A stretch of DNA of 64,000 nucleotides from Chitinophaga rhizosphaerae (GCF_003958645.1 NZ_RXLO01000006.1:332344-396343), one strand, 5' to 3'; numbered from the stretch's first letter, positions 51,277-60,820 are shown. The notes: generated from the letters alone by a model not told the origin. Numbers and translations: made by a program.

Positions 51277-51750
51277 TCAATCATCGTGCAATTCGAACAG
51301 TGCTTCTATTTCCACGGGGATATTGTCGGGCAGCGAACCGAAACCTACGGCGCTGCGCACCCCGATCCCGTTTTCCGTGCCCCATACCGCGGCGAACAGC
51401 TCGCTGCAGCCATTGATCACATACGGATGCCGTTCGAATTCCGGCGTACAGTTCACCATTCCCAGTACTTTGATCACTCTTTTCACACGGTTGAGGCTGC
51501 CGAGATGCGTCACGATGGTCGACAACATGGTAAGGCCCACCTGTCGCGCGGCGAGCTTGCCGGCTTCCATGTCCATATCTTTCCCGATGCGGCCGATGAT
51601 GAGGGATTTGTCGTTCTGCACAGGCCCGTGGCCGGAAAGATATAGGTACTTCCCGTCTACCAGACAAGGCTTGTAAACGCCCAGCGGCGCGGGAGCCGGC
51701 GGCAATACCAGCCCGGTTTTCTCAAACTGCTCTTCTGCATTGTAAGTCAT
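51277..51750 (-). CDS. RidA/YjgF-family protein
   Basis: A 157-residue protein of the RidA family, which hydrolyses reactive enamines and imines from amino-acid and sugar-acid breakdown. It has YKPCLVDGKYLYLSGHGPVQ, AARQVGLTMLSTIVTHLGSLNRVKRVIKVLGMVNC, and VRSAVGFGSLPDNIPVEIEALFEL, in which the family's usual Arg lies in GVRSAV and the conserved Glu in VEIEAL. It is a bit longer than enteric RidA (128 residues) because of an N-terminal extension, as in the XdgA-type group. ATG at 51748-51750, 14 bp after the permease gene stop; co-transcribed with it. Confidence 0.92.
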   Translation of the reverse strand: MTYNAEEQFEKTGLVLPPAPAPLGVYKPCLVDGKYLYLSGHGPVQNDKSLIIGRIGKDMDMEAGKLAARQVGLTMLSTIVTHLGSLNRVKRVIKVLGMVNCTPEFERHPYVINGCSELFAAVWGTENGIGVRSAVGFGSLPDNIPVEIEALFELHDD

Positions 51751-51764
51751 AAGATATCCTGTTT

Positions 51765-53075
51765 TTATAAGATCGAATTTAATAGCAACACGCCCGCCAG
51801 TCCGGCCACACCAACCAGCGTTTCCATGACGGACCACGACAGCAGCGTGCTTTTGATACTGAGGGAAAAATATTCCCGGAACATCCAGAAACCCGCATCG
51901 TTGACGTGCGAGAACATGAGGCTTCCCGCGCCAACAGACAATACCATGAGGTTCGGGTCTGCCAAACCGGCATTCACGATGGGCGCCAGCATGCCGGCGG
52001 CCGTGAGCCCGGCGATGGTGGCGGAACCTACGCAAGCGCGGATGATGGCCGCCATCACCCAGCCGAGCACTAAGGGCGGCACGGGCCACAACTGCATGGC
52101 GCCCGCGATCCTTTCACTGACGCCCGTTTCCGTCAACACCTGTTTCAAAGCCCCCGACCCGGCGATCACAAGCAATACCGGGGCGATGTCTTTCACGGCT
52201 TCGCCGCAGGTGCGCATGACCGATGTCATATCGCGGCCCTGCATGATCCCCAGCGTTACCGTGGCGGTGAAGATACAAAACAGCATCACAACTGCCGGGT
52301 CTGCGGCGAATTGCAGCCCGGGCGTTCCCGGAAAGAAGTGCTGTGCTGCCGCGCCGGCCATCAGCAGTAAAACCGGCAATAGCGCGGTGAAGAAACTGGC
52401 GGCTTTGCCGGGCATGGGCACATCTGCGGGTCCGGATTCCGTTGTGCGGAAGAGAGCGGACCCACCGGCGGGAATCCGGCGGAGGAAAATGGAAAAGAGC
52501 GGTCCGGCGATGACGATGGCCGGGATGGCGACTGCGAGGCCGTACACCAACGTTTTCCCCATATCCGCGCCAAAAGCACTTACCAGCGCCACCGGCGAAG
52601 GATGCGGCGGCAGGAAGCCGTGGGTGACGGAAAGCGCCGCCAGCGCCGGGAGCCCCGTGGCCACGGCGGGCAGTTTATACCGGTAAATGACGGAGAAGAT
52701 GAGCGGTACCATAAGCACGAACCCCACGCCGTAGTACAGCGGTATCCCGATAATGAAACCCGCTACCATCAAGGCCCATTGCACATATTTCGGACCGAAG
52801 AACCCTACCAGTACCTGCGCGATCTGCCGGGCGGCGCCGCTTTCGGCCACCAGTTTGCCCAGCATGGCGCCGAGCGCGAGGATAGACAGCAGGCCGCCCA
52901 CCGTATCGCCGATGCCTTTCTGCAAAGCAGCGGGGATCCTGGGCGGCGGGAGGCCCAGCCACGCGCCGCCGATCAATGATACAAGAAGGAATGCAAGGAA
53001 AGCGTTCATCTTTCCCCAGGTCAGCAACATCACCAGTATAACAATGCAGATTGCAACGATCACAAAAGCCATCAT
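51765..53075 (-). CDS. GntP-family gluconate/sugar-acid permease
   Basis: A 436-residue polytopic membrane protein with about 12-14 helices. Family marks: MNAFLAFLLVSLIGGAWLGLP at the start, GGLLSILALGAMLGKLVAESGAARQIA, GIPLYYGVGFVLMVPL, HGFLPPHPSPVALVSAFGADMGKTLVYGL and CVGSATIAGLTAAGMLAPIV. GntP carriers take up gluconate and related acids with protons. With a 2-keto-3-deoxygluconate-type kinase and RidA it suggests use of a sugar acid. The start at 53075 (ATG ATG) follows the remnant of the preceding gene by only 6 bp. Confidence 0.93.
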   Translation of the reverse strand: MMAFVIVAICIVILVMLLTWGKMNAFLAFLLVSLIGGAWLGLPPPRIPAALQKGIGDTVGGLLSILALGAMLGKLVAESGAARQIAQVLVGFFGPKYVQWALMVAGFIIGIPLYYGVGFVLMVPLIFSVIYRYKLPAVATGLPALAALSVTHGFLPPHPSPVALVSAFGADMGKTLVYGLAVAIPAIVIAGPLFSIFLRRIPAGGSALFRTTESGPADVPMPGKAASFFTALLPVLLLMAGAAAQHFFPGTPGLQFAADPAVVMLFCIFTATVTLGIMQGRDMTSVMRTCGEAVKDIAPVLLVIAGSGALKQVLTETGVSERIAGAMQLWPVPPLVLGWVMAAIIRACVGSATIAGLTAAGMLAPIVNAGLADPNLMVLSVGAGSLMFSHVNDAGFWMFREYFSLSIKSTLLSWSVMETLVGVAGLAGVLLLNSIL

Positions 53076-53081
53076 CCTGTT

Positions 53082-53308
53082 TTATTCGATAATCAATTCG
53101 TCGGCCAGCAGCATGCTGATGCCGCCAGCGCCGTATTCGCCCGGCGGGATGACGCCTTTATGCTTACCGGTGCGGGGATCAGGGGATTCGCGGCCGCGGA
53201 AGCCCGCGGGGCCGGCACTCCGTGTGGGGAAGCACCGGCCCGTTGGGCCCTCGTTGTTGGCATGGCCGCCAGTAAAACAATAGTCAGGATAAATGTCCGC
53301 ATCGGCAT
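53082..53308 (-). pseudogene. Remnant of a secreted-protein gene inside the SusC/D operon
   Basis: Leftward from the SusD stop, a TAATG overlap starts a frame with a clear signal peptide (MRTFILTIVLLAAMPTTRAQ) that then loses sense and stops after about 70 codons. Another frame reads out a good-looking protein end, KGVIPPGEYGAGGISMLLADELIIE, with a TAA at 53082-53084 just before the GntP start. So a whole secreted gene seems to have been cut down to its first and last codons with a frameshift between. The family of the lost protein cannot be told from so little. Confidence 0.55.
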
Positions 53309-54855
53309 TATTTATCCCACCAGATGCGGGTTGTCAGTAAATCGGCTCCCTGGCGCGCCAGGGCGGCATCGTAATTGGAACGGTTGCTGCCCTGCTCTGT
53401 CCTGCTGTAAGGCAACCTGCGCGGGATGGTACCGTTCGTCATATTATCTTTCGCGTTCACCGGCACCAGTACGGGGAAGCCCGTCCTCCGCCAGTTGGCG
53501 TACGCTTCCTGCTCGTCGAACAGCGATGCGATCCAGAACTGGCTGTGGACCTGGTTCATCTGGTCGTTGAAGGAACCGGCCATATTCAGGGCGTTCGCTG
53601 TAGTATAGGCGTTGATCTTGTCGGGAGCGATCCTTCCGCCTTCACCGAACAATGCCCAGTTGCGCATCGCGATCTCGATCCCTTCCTTATACGTCTGCGC
53701 CGCATTCCCGGTAGTCCATGCGCGGAGGATGGCTTCCGTGAGCAGGAACCGCATTTCCGCGGCAGACACTACGATCAGCGGTGCGGAGTTTTGCAGCACG
53801 GTGGCGGGATTGGGCTCTGAATAGGTCACGAAATCATCCGGCCGGCCGTCTGTTCCGTTCGGCATCCCGCGCTGGATGGCTGCCGACGTATCGGGCTTCC
53901 CGTCTTTCCACACCACCGAGATCACCGGCAGGCGCGGATCGTTTTTAGCCTTGAGGAAATCGATAAAAGTTTTGCTGAATTTGCCGTTCTCGGTATTGTC
54001 CGCACCTTTGGAACCGGGCTTGATATCCTGCCCAACGATCTCGAACACTACCGGGTTCACGTTATAATTCTGCGAACCGCTGCCGTACAGTACCACCGCC
54101 TGTTCCGCTTCCTGCATGATGACCCCTCCCGCAATGGCTTTCTGCGCCCACTCGCGTGCCTTGTCCGGCGCAACTTTCGTCATCCGCATGGCAATGCGCA
54201 GCATGAGCGAATAACCGAGTTTCTTCCATTTGGCGATATCGCCCCTGTACACGAAATCCGCCGCACCGAATTTCATTTTTCCGTCGTTGAACGCGCCGAT
54301 AGCGGATTCCAGGTCGCGGAGCATACCGTCGTACACGGCCGACTGCGCATCGTATTTCGGTTGGTACACGCGGTCTGTCGCGGCTTTTCCAGCATCGGAA
54401 TACGGAATATCGCCGTACAGGTCTGTGATCCTTTGCTGGATCAGTACGCGCCAGATGCGGGCGGAAGCGGATTTATTGACGAGGTCGGGATTGGCGTCTG
54501 CCGTGCGGATCAGTTCTCCCAGCGTAGTCAGCACGTTCGTATAGGCGAAGCGGAAATACTGGCCCTGGTAGCTGTCTACCTGCCCGTATTTATCACCGCT
54601 GCCCGCCAGCGTCACTTCCTTCCCGAAGGCGAAATGCTGTACGAACGCGCCGCAGGTGAGGTAGGAAGTGTAGAAGTACACCCGGTCGTACACGTAATTC
54701 CCCTGCAAAATGCTTTGTGAGAACAGGTAATCGACGTTCGGTTTCGTAGAGGCGTTGGGATTGGTGTTCATTTCCTCGAAACCTTTGTCGCACGAAGCGA
54801 GGCCGAGGGAAGCGCCGAGCAAAAGCGCGTAAGTATATTTGGTAATGCGTTGCAT
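53308..54855 (-). CDS. SusD-like (SusD/RagB type 2) outer-membrane lipoprotein
   Basis: A 515-residue lipoprotein of the SusD-like family (the shorter type-2 group that starts CDKGFEEMNTNPN). Lipobox LASC, Cys22. Then YLFSQSILQGNYVYDRVYF, IRTADANPDLVNKSASARIWRVLIQQRITDLYGDIPYSDAGK and KKLGYSLMLRIAMRMTKV follow, and a C-terminal ALFDEQEAYANWRRTGFPVLVP; the YGDIPYS motif and last segment are typical. It pairs with the SusC gene 20 bp upstream. The ligand may be an oligosaccharide yielding sugar acids, from the GntP and KdgK-like genes that follow. Confidence 0.94.
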   Translation of the reverse strand: MQRITKYTYALLLGASLGLASCDKGFEEMNTNPNASTKPNVDYLFSQSILQGNYVYDRVYFYTSYLTCGAFVQHFAFGKEVTLAGSGDKYGQVDSYQGQYFRFAYTNVLTTLGELIRTADANPDLVNKSASARIWRVLIQQRITDLYGDIPYSDAGKAATDRVYQPKYDAQSAVYDGMLRDLESAIGAFNDGKMKFGAADFVYRGDIAKWKKLGYSLMLRIAMRMTKVAPDKAREWAQKAIAGGVIMQEAEQAVVLYGSGSQNYNVNPVVFEIVGQDIKPGSKGADNTENGKFSKTFIDFLKAKNDPRLPVISVVWKDGKPDTSAAIQRGMPNGTDGRPDDFVTYSEPNPATVLQNSAPLIVVSAAEMRFLLTEAILRAWTTGNAAQTYKEGIEIAMRNWALFGEGGRIAPDKINAYTTANALNMAGSFNDQMNQVHSQFWIASLFDEQEAYANWRRTGFPVLVPVNAKDNMTNGTIPRRLPYSRTEQGSNRSNYDAALARQGADLLTTRIWWDK

Positions 54856-54875
54856 GATCGTTCTTTTTAGCGTTG

Positions 54876-57800
54876 TTACAGTTTAACCATCAGGTTGAGG
54901 CCGAAGCTCCGGGTGCGGGGCACGCCGAACATCTCGAAACCCTGTGCGTTGGAGTTGTTGAAAGTAGACTCGGGGTCCACGTTCGGGGTTTTCTTGTGGA
55001 GGATGAGGAGGTTCCGCGCTACGAACGACAGGGAAGCCGACTGGAATTTCACCCCGCCGATCCTGTCTACCGGCAGTTTGTACCCCAAAATTACCTGCCG
55101 CAGTTTGATAAAGTCCGATTTGTACACGAACCGCTCCGACTGTGCTTTCCAGTTATCGTAATAGCCCTGCATTTCGCTGGGCTGCAGCGTTTTGCTGAAA
55201 GGCTCGCCCTTGTCGTTCACGCCGGTTACCGTCAATCCGCCGTCGCGGCCGGGCAGCGTAACTTTGGTGAGGCCGAAGCGGGTGCCGTAGAGGTTGGTGC
55301 CCGAGTACACATATCCGCCGAAACGCCCGTCCACCAAAAACCCGAGGTTCCAGTTCCTATATTTGAAGTTATTATTGATCCCCCCGTTCCAGGGTGCAAC
55401 GCCGGTGCCGATCTGCTCCGGCGCTACGGTGGCCATTTCCCAGCCGTTAGCCGTATACTTCGCTTGCCCCTGTGCGTTCCGCAGGACCTTCGTTGCGTTC
55501 ACCATGCTGAAAGGCTTGCCCACAACGGCGGAGATCGTCGCATATCCGTTCACCGCGCGGCCTATCTCGATGGAATTAATACCATCTGCCAGGCGCACCA
55601 CTTCATTCTTGTTGTACGCCGCGTTCAGCGACACTTCCCAGCTGAAATGGGGTTTCTGAACCGGAACGCCGCTCAGCAGCAATTCCACGCCCTTATTACT
55701 CATTTCGCCGATGTTGATATTGGTGAAATTGTAGCCAGACGATTGGGAGATGGTGATGTTCACGATATCGTCTTTCGTGCGCCGATCGTACACGGCAAAG
55801 TCGGCCGATAAACGGTTATTGAGGAATCGCGCCTCGAAACCCGCTTCCAGCGTAGTGTTGGTGTACGGGCGAAGCGATTTGTTAGGCGCAATGAGCGTTC
55901 CGCCACCGGCGCCGTTCACCTGCGAGGGCGTCTGCAAAGGCTGTTCGAAATGGCCGCCACCGGGCACAAGGTGATACGTCTGGTTCAACGCGTAAGGCTG
56001 CGGCGCGCCGCCGCCTACCTGCGCCCAGGAAGCGCGCAGCTTGGCGAACGTGATGGATTTCGGCAGGTTGGCCGCTTCGCTGAGGATGAAGCTGCCGCCG
56101 ATGGAGGGATAGAAAATATTGTTGTTCGCCGGATCGAGGGTCGAGAACCAGTCGTTGCGGCCGGTTACGGTAAGGAACAACATATCGCGGTACCCGAAAT
56201 CCGCCGAAGCGAACAGGGAATTCACCGCAGATCGGGTCAGGACGTTGGTGGTGGTGAGGCTTTTCACGTTGGAGGGGTCATAAAACCCGGGCTCCGCGAA
56301 ATAGTTGCCCAGCAGCACTTTGTTCTGCGAGCGGTAACGCTGGCGGTTGCCGCCGGCCAGTACATCCACCGTGAAATCGCGCCCGAAGCGGCCCTGGTAG
56401 TTCAGCGTCAGTTCGGCGTTGGTTTCGGTGATGCCGTTCGTTTGCTCCTGGTAGTACCCGCGCGGTTCGTAAGCCGTTCCGGAAGGCACCACGCCCAGCC
56501 AGTTGATGTTGGTGAAGTCGTGCGTTACGCGGCCGCGGACGAACAGATTGTCGAGGATGTTGAACTTGACGTTGAGGTTGCCGAGGAAGCGGTCGCGGTC
56601 GTCGTTATTGATGAATTTGTTGATCGCGAAATAAGGGTTGGTGGCGAAGCCGGAAGGGTTCCACTGGGTTTCGTCGCCCGTGGTGAGGTCGTACCCTGGC
56701 GCGAGGTTGCGCACGTCCACCGAGTTGGCGAGCATGTACACGCCCCAGTTCGGGTTGCCCGTGGCGTCGGCCACGTTGGAGCGGCCTTTCGCTTTCTCCT
56801 TGTTGTATTGCGCGTAGCCTTCCACGGTGAGGCGTTTGTGGAGATTGGCCACCACGGCCAGACTGAAGATCTTCTTATTCAGTTCTGCATTCCGCAGCAG
56901 GCCTTTGTTGTTCATGTCTGACATCGAGAGGCGGTAGGTGCCCAGCTCGCTGCCGCCGTTCACGGCCACGGTGTTGGTGAAAGTGGAACCGGTACGGTAG
57001 AAGTTTTTGATATTGTCTTTTTGCGCCATATACGGACGGGCAACCCCATCGAACTGCATCACATCGGAGCCATCGAGTTTCGGGCCCCAGGAAAGGCGGC
57101 CGGAGTTGATGGCTTCGTTTTTGGTGGTGGGCTTAACGGTGCGGATGCCCTGGCCGTATTCGTATTGCCAGTCGGGCACGATGGCCGGCGTTTCCAGTGT
57201 GAGGGTGGAATTGTATTCCAGGCCGATGCCTTTTTGTTTGATGCCTCTTTTGGTGGTGATGATGACTACCCCGTTTGCGGCGCGGCTGCCGTACAGCGCG
57301 GAGGCCGTGGCGCCTTTGAGGATGGAGATGGTCTCGATATCGTCGGGATTGATGCCGCCGATGCCATCGCCACGGTCGGCGTTGAGGCCGATGGAGGCAT
57401 TGTCTGACGAGGGTACGTTGGACGTGGAGTTATCCATGGGCATGCCGTTGATCACATAAAGCGGCTGGTTGTTGCCGAAGGAGCCGTTGCCGCGGATGAT
57501 GACGCGGCTGGAGCTGCCGGGGCCGGCGGCGAGGCCGGAAACGGAAACCCCGGCTACTTTGCCAGTGAGCCCTTCCACCACATTGATCTCGCGGGCCTGG
57601 GTAAGGTCTGCGCCTTTGACTTCGGAAACGGAGTAAGTAACGGCTTTACGGGCTTTTTTGATACCGAGGGCGGTTACCACTACTTCGTTGAGGGCGCGGG
57701 TGCTTTCGGCGAGGGTGATGTTGGCGGAGGTTTGGCCGGGTTGAAGGGTGAGGGTGACGGGGTCGTAGCCGATGAAGGATACCACGAGGGTAACGGGTGT

Positions 57801-58025
57801 ATGGGATGCGGGAACGGACAGGGAGAAATGGCCGTTGGCGTCGGTGACGGTGCCGGTGCCGCGAGCGCTGGCGAGGGAGACGCTGGCGCCGGGGATTTTT
57901 TGTCCATCGGCACCCGTTACCGTACCGGAAATTTTGAGGGATTGGGCGAAGCTATCCAGGCACAGGAGCAAACTGCACAGTAAAACGAGCAGTCGTGGAA
58001 TAGCGGCCAGTTGGAATTTTTTCAT
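54876..58025 (-). CDS. SusC/RagA-family TonB-linked outer-membrane receptor
   Basis: A 1049-residue receptor: signal peptide to about residue 27 (LCLDSFAQS), carboxypeptidase-like beta sandwich (ISGTVTGADGQKIPGASVSL), then the SusC mark VTALGIKKARKAVTYSVSEVKG, plug with VVEGLTGKVAGVSV and RGNGSFGNNQPLYVINGMPMDN, SILKGATASALYGSRAANGVVIITTKRG (TonB plug end), and the barrel, ending in SFGLNLMVKL. The ATG at 58023-58025 is chosen since it starts the signal peptide; the frame to 58064 adds 13 residues without one. A divergent DeoR-type regulator gene faces it across 348 bp that contain a palindrome. Confidence 0.96.
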   Translation of the reverse strand: MKKFQLAAIPRLLVLLCSLLLCLDSFAQSLKISGTVTGADGQKIPGASVSLASARGTGTVTDANGHFSLSVPASHTPVTLVVSFIGYDPVTLTLQPGQTSANITLAESTRALNEVVVTALGIKKARKAVTYSVSEVKGADLTQAREINVVEGLTGKVAGVSVSGLAAGPGSSSRVIIRGNGSFGNNQPLYVINGMPMDNSTSNVPSSDNASIGLNADRGDGIGGINPDDIETISILKGATASALYGSRAANGVVIITTKRGIKQKGIGLEYNSTLTLETPAIVPDWQYEYGQGIRTVKPTTKNEAINSGRLSWGPKLDGSDVMQFDGVARPYMAQKDNIKNFYRTGSTFTNTVAVNGGSELGTYRLSMSDMNNKGLLRNAELNKKIFSLAVVANLHKRLTVEGYAQYNKEKAKGRSNVADATGNPNWGVYMLANSVDVRNLAPGYDLTTGDETQWNPSGFATNPYFAINKFINNDDRDRFLGNLNVKFNILDNLFVRGRVTHDFTNINWLGVVPSGTAYEPRGYYQEQTNGITETNAELTLNYQGRFGRDFTVDVLAGGNRQRYRSQNKVLLGNYFAEPGFYDPSNVKSLTTTNVLTRSAVNSLFASADFGYRDMLFLTVTGRNDWFSTLDPANNNIFYPSIGGSFILSEAANLPKSITFAKLRASWAQVGGGAPQPYALNQTYHLVPGGGHFEQPLQTPSQVNGAGGGTLIAPNKSLRPYTNTTLEAGFEARFLNNRLSADFAVYDRRTKDDIVNITISQSSGYNFTNINIGEMSNKGVELLLSGVPVQKPHFSWEVSLNAAYNKNEVVRLADGINSIEIGRAVNGYATISAVVGKPFSMVNATKVLRNAQGQAKYTANGWEMATVAPEQIGTGVAPWNGGINNNFKYRNWNLGFLVDGRFGGYVYSGTNLYGTRFGLTKVTLPGRDGGLTVTGVNDKGEPFSKTLQPSEMQGYYDNWKAQSERFVYKSDFIKLRQVILGYKLPVDRIGGVKFQSASLSFVARNLLILHKKTPNVDPESTFNNSNAQGFEMFGVPRTRSFGLNLMVKL

Positions 58026-58099
58026 CTCGGTGGTTTGGTTGATAAATAAGTTCGGATAATGCAAAAATCTCGACTAAAAATACGCACTTCTGCAACATT

Positions 58100-58114
58100 T
58101 GCAAATTATTTGCA
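58100..58114. promoter_or_regulatory. Palindromic operator candidate upstream of susC
   Basis: TGCAAATTATTTGCA is a perfect 15-bp palindrome in the 348-bp divergent region (58026-58373) between susC and the DeoR-type gene. A half-site TTGCAAATT recurs at 58132-58140, 32 bp on, and a CGCAAA at 58157. The whole region is AT-rich and holds no gene. DeoR-type proteins often bind several repeated sites of this sort. Confidence 0.45.
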
Positions 58115-58373
58115 GGAAATTCTAGCAATAATTGCAAATTCTTATCTTGTCGATTCGCAAACCCGGCACTAATTTTTCATCAATAAATTGATTATCAATT
58201 ATAAGTACTTCCATCCACTGAAATGATTCAAAAAAATTAACGCAAAATCAGCCCCCAACATTCAAAAAATGCGAAATTTTGATGCGGAATATTATATTTA
58301 CGGTTGATTTGCCCGGAATTCCTTGCTTAAACCCGGAATTTTCAGTAACATTCAAATCGCAAGCAGAATAGAG

Positions 58374-59162
58374 ATGACTATGGACATTCAATCGCAAGAC
58401 CAGTTACCCCCTGTTTCCCTGACCAAAAAAGCCAGGAAGGAACTGATCATCAAGCAGGTTAACATTCATACACGGATCACCTACAGCGATCTCGTGAGCC
58501 TTATCAATGTTTCCGAGGATACCATCCGCCGCGATGTGAACGAGCTGGCGGACGATGGGGAAGTTGTCAAGATAAAGGGCGGCGCCATGTCTATCGCCTA
58601 TCATTACGGCCACGAATCGGAGACCTATGCGCAGAACAGCAAGGCCGTTATTGCGGAAAAAACGCTGCAATTATTGCGGGACGATATGATCGTGCTCATC
58701 GGCGGGGGCACCACCATCCGGGAGTTCATCAAGAAAATCCCCCCCACCCTCCGCGCCACTTTCATCACGGTGAACGTGCTTTCCGCAGTGGAACTGCTCG
58801 ATAAGCCCATGATCAAAACGATCGTCATCGGCGGTCAGATTTCCGCCTACAGCCAGATGACGGTGAGCGGCGAAGTATTCGAATACCTGTCCAACATCAA
58901 GGCAGACCTTTGCATCATCGGCACCAACGCCATCGATCCCGCCAACGGGCTCACGGATTCCGATTGGGAAACCATCCAGGTAAAAAAGGCCATGATCAAA
59001 GCGGCGGACAAGATCGCCATCCTCGCCATCGCCGAAAAACTCAATACTTCCATGAAAATGAAGATCGCCGATCTCCAGGAAGTACATTACCTCATCACCG
59101 AAATCCCGGCCGACAGCCCGGAAATCCAGCCCTATCGCGCCAAGAATCTCACGATTTTATAA
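58374..59162 (+). CDS. DeoR/GlpR-family transcriptional regulator
   Basis: A 262-residue repressor-type protein: DeoR helix-turn-helix (about 15-75: RKELIIKQVNIHTRITYSDLVSLINVSEDTIRRDVNELADDGEVVKIKGGAM), then the DeoRC sugar-phosphate sensing domain with LIGGGTTIREFIKKI, IVIGGQISAYSQMTVSGEVFEYL and CIIGTNAIDPANGLTDSDWETIQVKKAMI. ATG 58374 is chosen; ATG 58380 is also possible, and the upstream TTG at 58323 is not needed. It likely senses a phosphorylated sugar, perhaps the KdgK product, and controls the divergent operon; that is inference from position. Confidence 0.92.
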   Translation: MTMDIQSQDQLPPVSLTKKARKELIIKQVNIHTRITYSDLVSLINVSEDTIRRDVNELADDGEVVKIKGGAMSIAYHYGHESETYAQNSKAVIAEKTLQLLRDDMIVLIGGGTTIREFIKKIPPTLRATFITVNVLSAVELLDKPMIKTIVIGGQISAYSQMTVSGEVFEYLSNIKADLCIIGTNAIDPANGLTDSDWETIQVKKAMIKAADKIAILAIAEKLNTSMKMKIADLQEVHYLITEIPADSPEIQPYRAKNLTIL

Positions 59163-59273
59163 GCTGTCCCCATACCGCTTCCGCGATTGAGCAGCGGGCA
59201 TCGTCTTTTTTGCGGACGACGCTATTGCTGCAAATTTCGCAGACGTTCCGACTCGCTCGTCAAACAGCATTTG

Positions 59274-59624
59274 CTATAATCCATTCTGCATCCTGTATTG
59301 CTCCTGCAGCTTCGCCGGCGCCGCACCGTACCAGGCGCTTTGCACAGCATCCACCAACTGGCTTTTCTTCACTTTCCGCAAATCGACGGTCGTCCACCCC
59401 TGGAGCCCCCAGCCACCGGGCACCGGGTAAAACACGCCGGGCGCCAGCTTGCACCAGGCCGCCTGCTCTTCCGGCGTAAACGGGAAATTAGCCGTGTGGG
59501 CCGCTTCCAGCAAGGTTGCAAAAATTTTGCGCTTCGTGCGGAACGCCTGCCGGTCGAAATGCTTCACTTCCGTGGTTTCCGGCATCGACAGGCAAAGCTC
59601 CCTGAATGTGGCGATCGTGTTCAT
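59274..59624 (-). CDS. MmcQ/YjbR-family protein
   Basis: A 116-residue protein of the MmcQ/YjbR fold, which looks like a DNA-binding domain but whose role is not known. Marks: FRELCLSMPETTEVKHFDRQAFRTKRKIFATL at the start, FPFTPEEQAAWCKLAPGVFYPVPGGWGLQGWTTVDL in the middle (the GGWGxxGWT segment is typical) and LVDAVQSAWYGAAPAKLQEQY at the end. ATG 59624 is used; the longer frame to 59693 lacks conservation. It diverges from the MBL hydrolase gene. Confidence 0.9.
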   Translation of the reverse strand: MNTIATFRELCLSMPETTEVKHFDRQAFRTKRKIFATLLEAAHTANFPFTPEEQAAWCKLAPGVFYPVPGGWGLQGWTTVDLRKVKKSQLVDAVQSAWYGAAPAKLQEQYRMQNGL

Positions 59625-59701
59625 ATTACAAATGTAAGTGCCCCGGGCACACCGGAATTGGAAAAATCCGACATTCCCCCAGGCTTCGTACATTCGTTTT
59701 C

Positions 59702-60697
59702 ATGGAATGGAATTCTCCCAACTTCAGGAACGGCACTTTTCACAACCAGCTGCCCACTGAATTGATGTCGGCCGACAACACCCTGCTGAAAGTCTTCATC
59801 AAATTCATGCGCAAACCGAAGTCGGTCAACCCGCCCGGCCCGCTCCCCTCCGTCTGCCGCGACCTCAAAACCCCTCCCGGCCCGCAGACCCGGCTCACCT
59901 GGTTCGGCCATTCCTCCTACCTCGTCCAGATGAACGGGCTCAACATCCTCGTGGACCCCGTGTTCAGCAGCCACGCTTCGCCCGTGCCGATTTTCGCAAA
60001 AGCCTTCGCCGGATCGAATGTGTATGGCCCGGCGGACATGCCCGATATCGACATCCTCATCATCACCCATAACCACTACGATCATCTCGACAGCCGTACC
60101 ATCCGCGCTTTGCGCCACCGCGTCGGCGCGGTATGCACGGGCCTTGGCGTAAAGCCGGACCTCATCCGCCACGGCCTGCCCGCGGATATCATCACTGAGC
60201 TGGACTGGGGACAATGTGCGCAACTCCCCGCCGGATTGCAGCTCACCGCGGCACCGGCCCGGCATTTTTCCGGCCGCGGGGTGAAAAGGAACCAGTCGCT
60301 GTGGTCGTCGTATATCCTCGCGTCCGGCCAGGAAAAAATCTATATCGGTGGAGATTCCGGGTACGGCCCGCATTTCAAAACCATCGGCGACGCCAACGGC
60401 CCCTTCGACCTCGCCATCCTCGAAACCGGTCAATACAACACCGACTGGGCCAATATCCACATGATGCCGGAAGAAGCCATACAGGCTGGTACAGACCTCC
60501 GTGCGAAGGCCATCCTGCCCGTCCACTGGGCGAAATTCTCCCTCGCTTTCCATCCCTGGGACGAGCCCGTGCGCCGCGTGCTCGCCGAAGCGCAGAAAAC
60601 CGGGATGCCCGTGGCTACGCCCATGATCGGAGAGGCGGTCGTCCTTCATCAGCCGCTGCCAGCTTCCCGTTGGTGGGAAAGCGTAAAACAGCCGTAG
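59702..60697 (+). CDS. MBL-fold metallo-hydrolase (UlaG/NAPE-PLD-like)
   Basis: A 331-residue cytoplasmic metallo-hydrolase. The metal motif HNHYDHLD gives His123, His125, Asp127 and His128; RLTWFGHSSYLVQMNGLNILVDPVFS and IYIGGDSGYGPHF (metal-bridging Asp) and LPVHWAKFSLAFHPW (last His) complete the fold. This is the group annotated as L-ascorbate-6-phosphate lactonase-like or NAPE-PLD-like. The substrate is unknown; nothing nearby suggests ascorbate use. ATG 59702 gives the natural start (MEWNSPNF); the upstream frame extends without conservation. Confidence 0.9.
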   Translation: MEWNSPNFRNGTFHNQLPTELMSADNTLLKVFIKFMRKPKSVNPPGPLPSVCRDLKTPPGPQTRLTWFGHSSYLVQMNGLNILVDPVFSSHASPVPIFAKAFAGSNVYGPADMPDIDILIITHNHYDHLDSRTIRALRHRVGAVCTGLGVKPDLIRHGLPADIITELDWGQCAQLPAGLQLTAAPARHFSGRGVKRNQSLWSSYILASGQEKIYIGGDSGYGPHFKTIGDANGPFDLAILETGQYNTDWANIHMMPEEAIQAGTDLRAKAILPVHWAKFSLAFHPWDEPVRRVLAEAQKTGMPVATPMIGEAVVLHQPLPASRWWESVKQP

Positions 60698-60820
60698 CCG
60701 TAGTTCCCGCAAAAGCCGCAGGCGTAGTTATACTTAAAAACTCCCGTATTTGCTACCTGTTCACCGGCAGGCTCCGGATGTAATTTTGGGTCGTTGTTAA
60801 ACCTCAAAAAAACATCCAAA

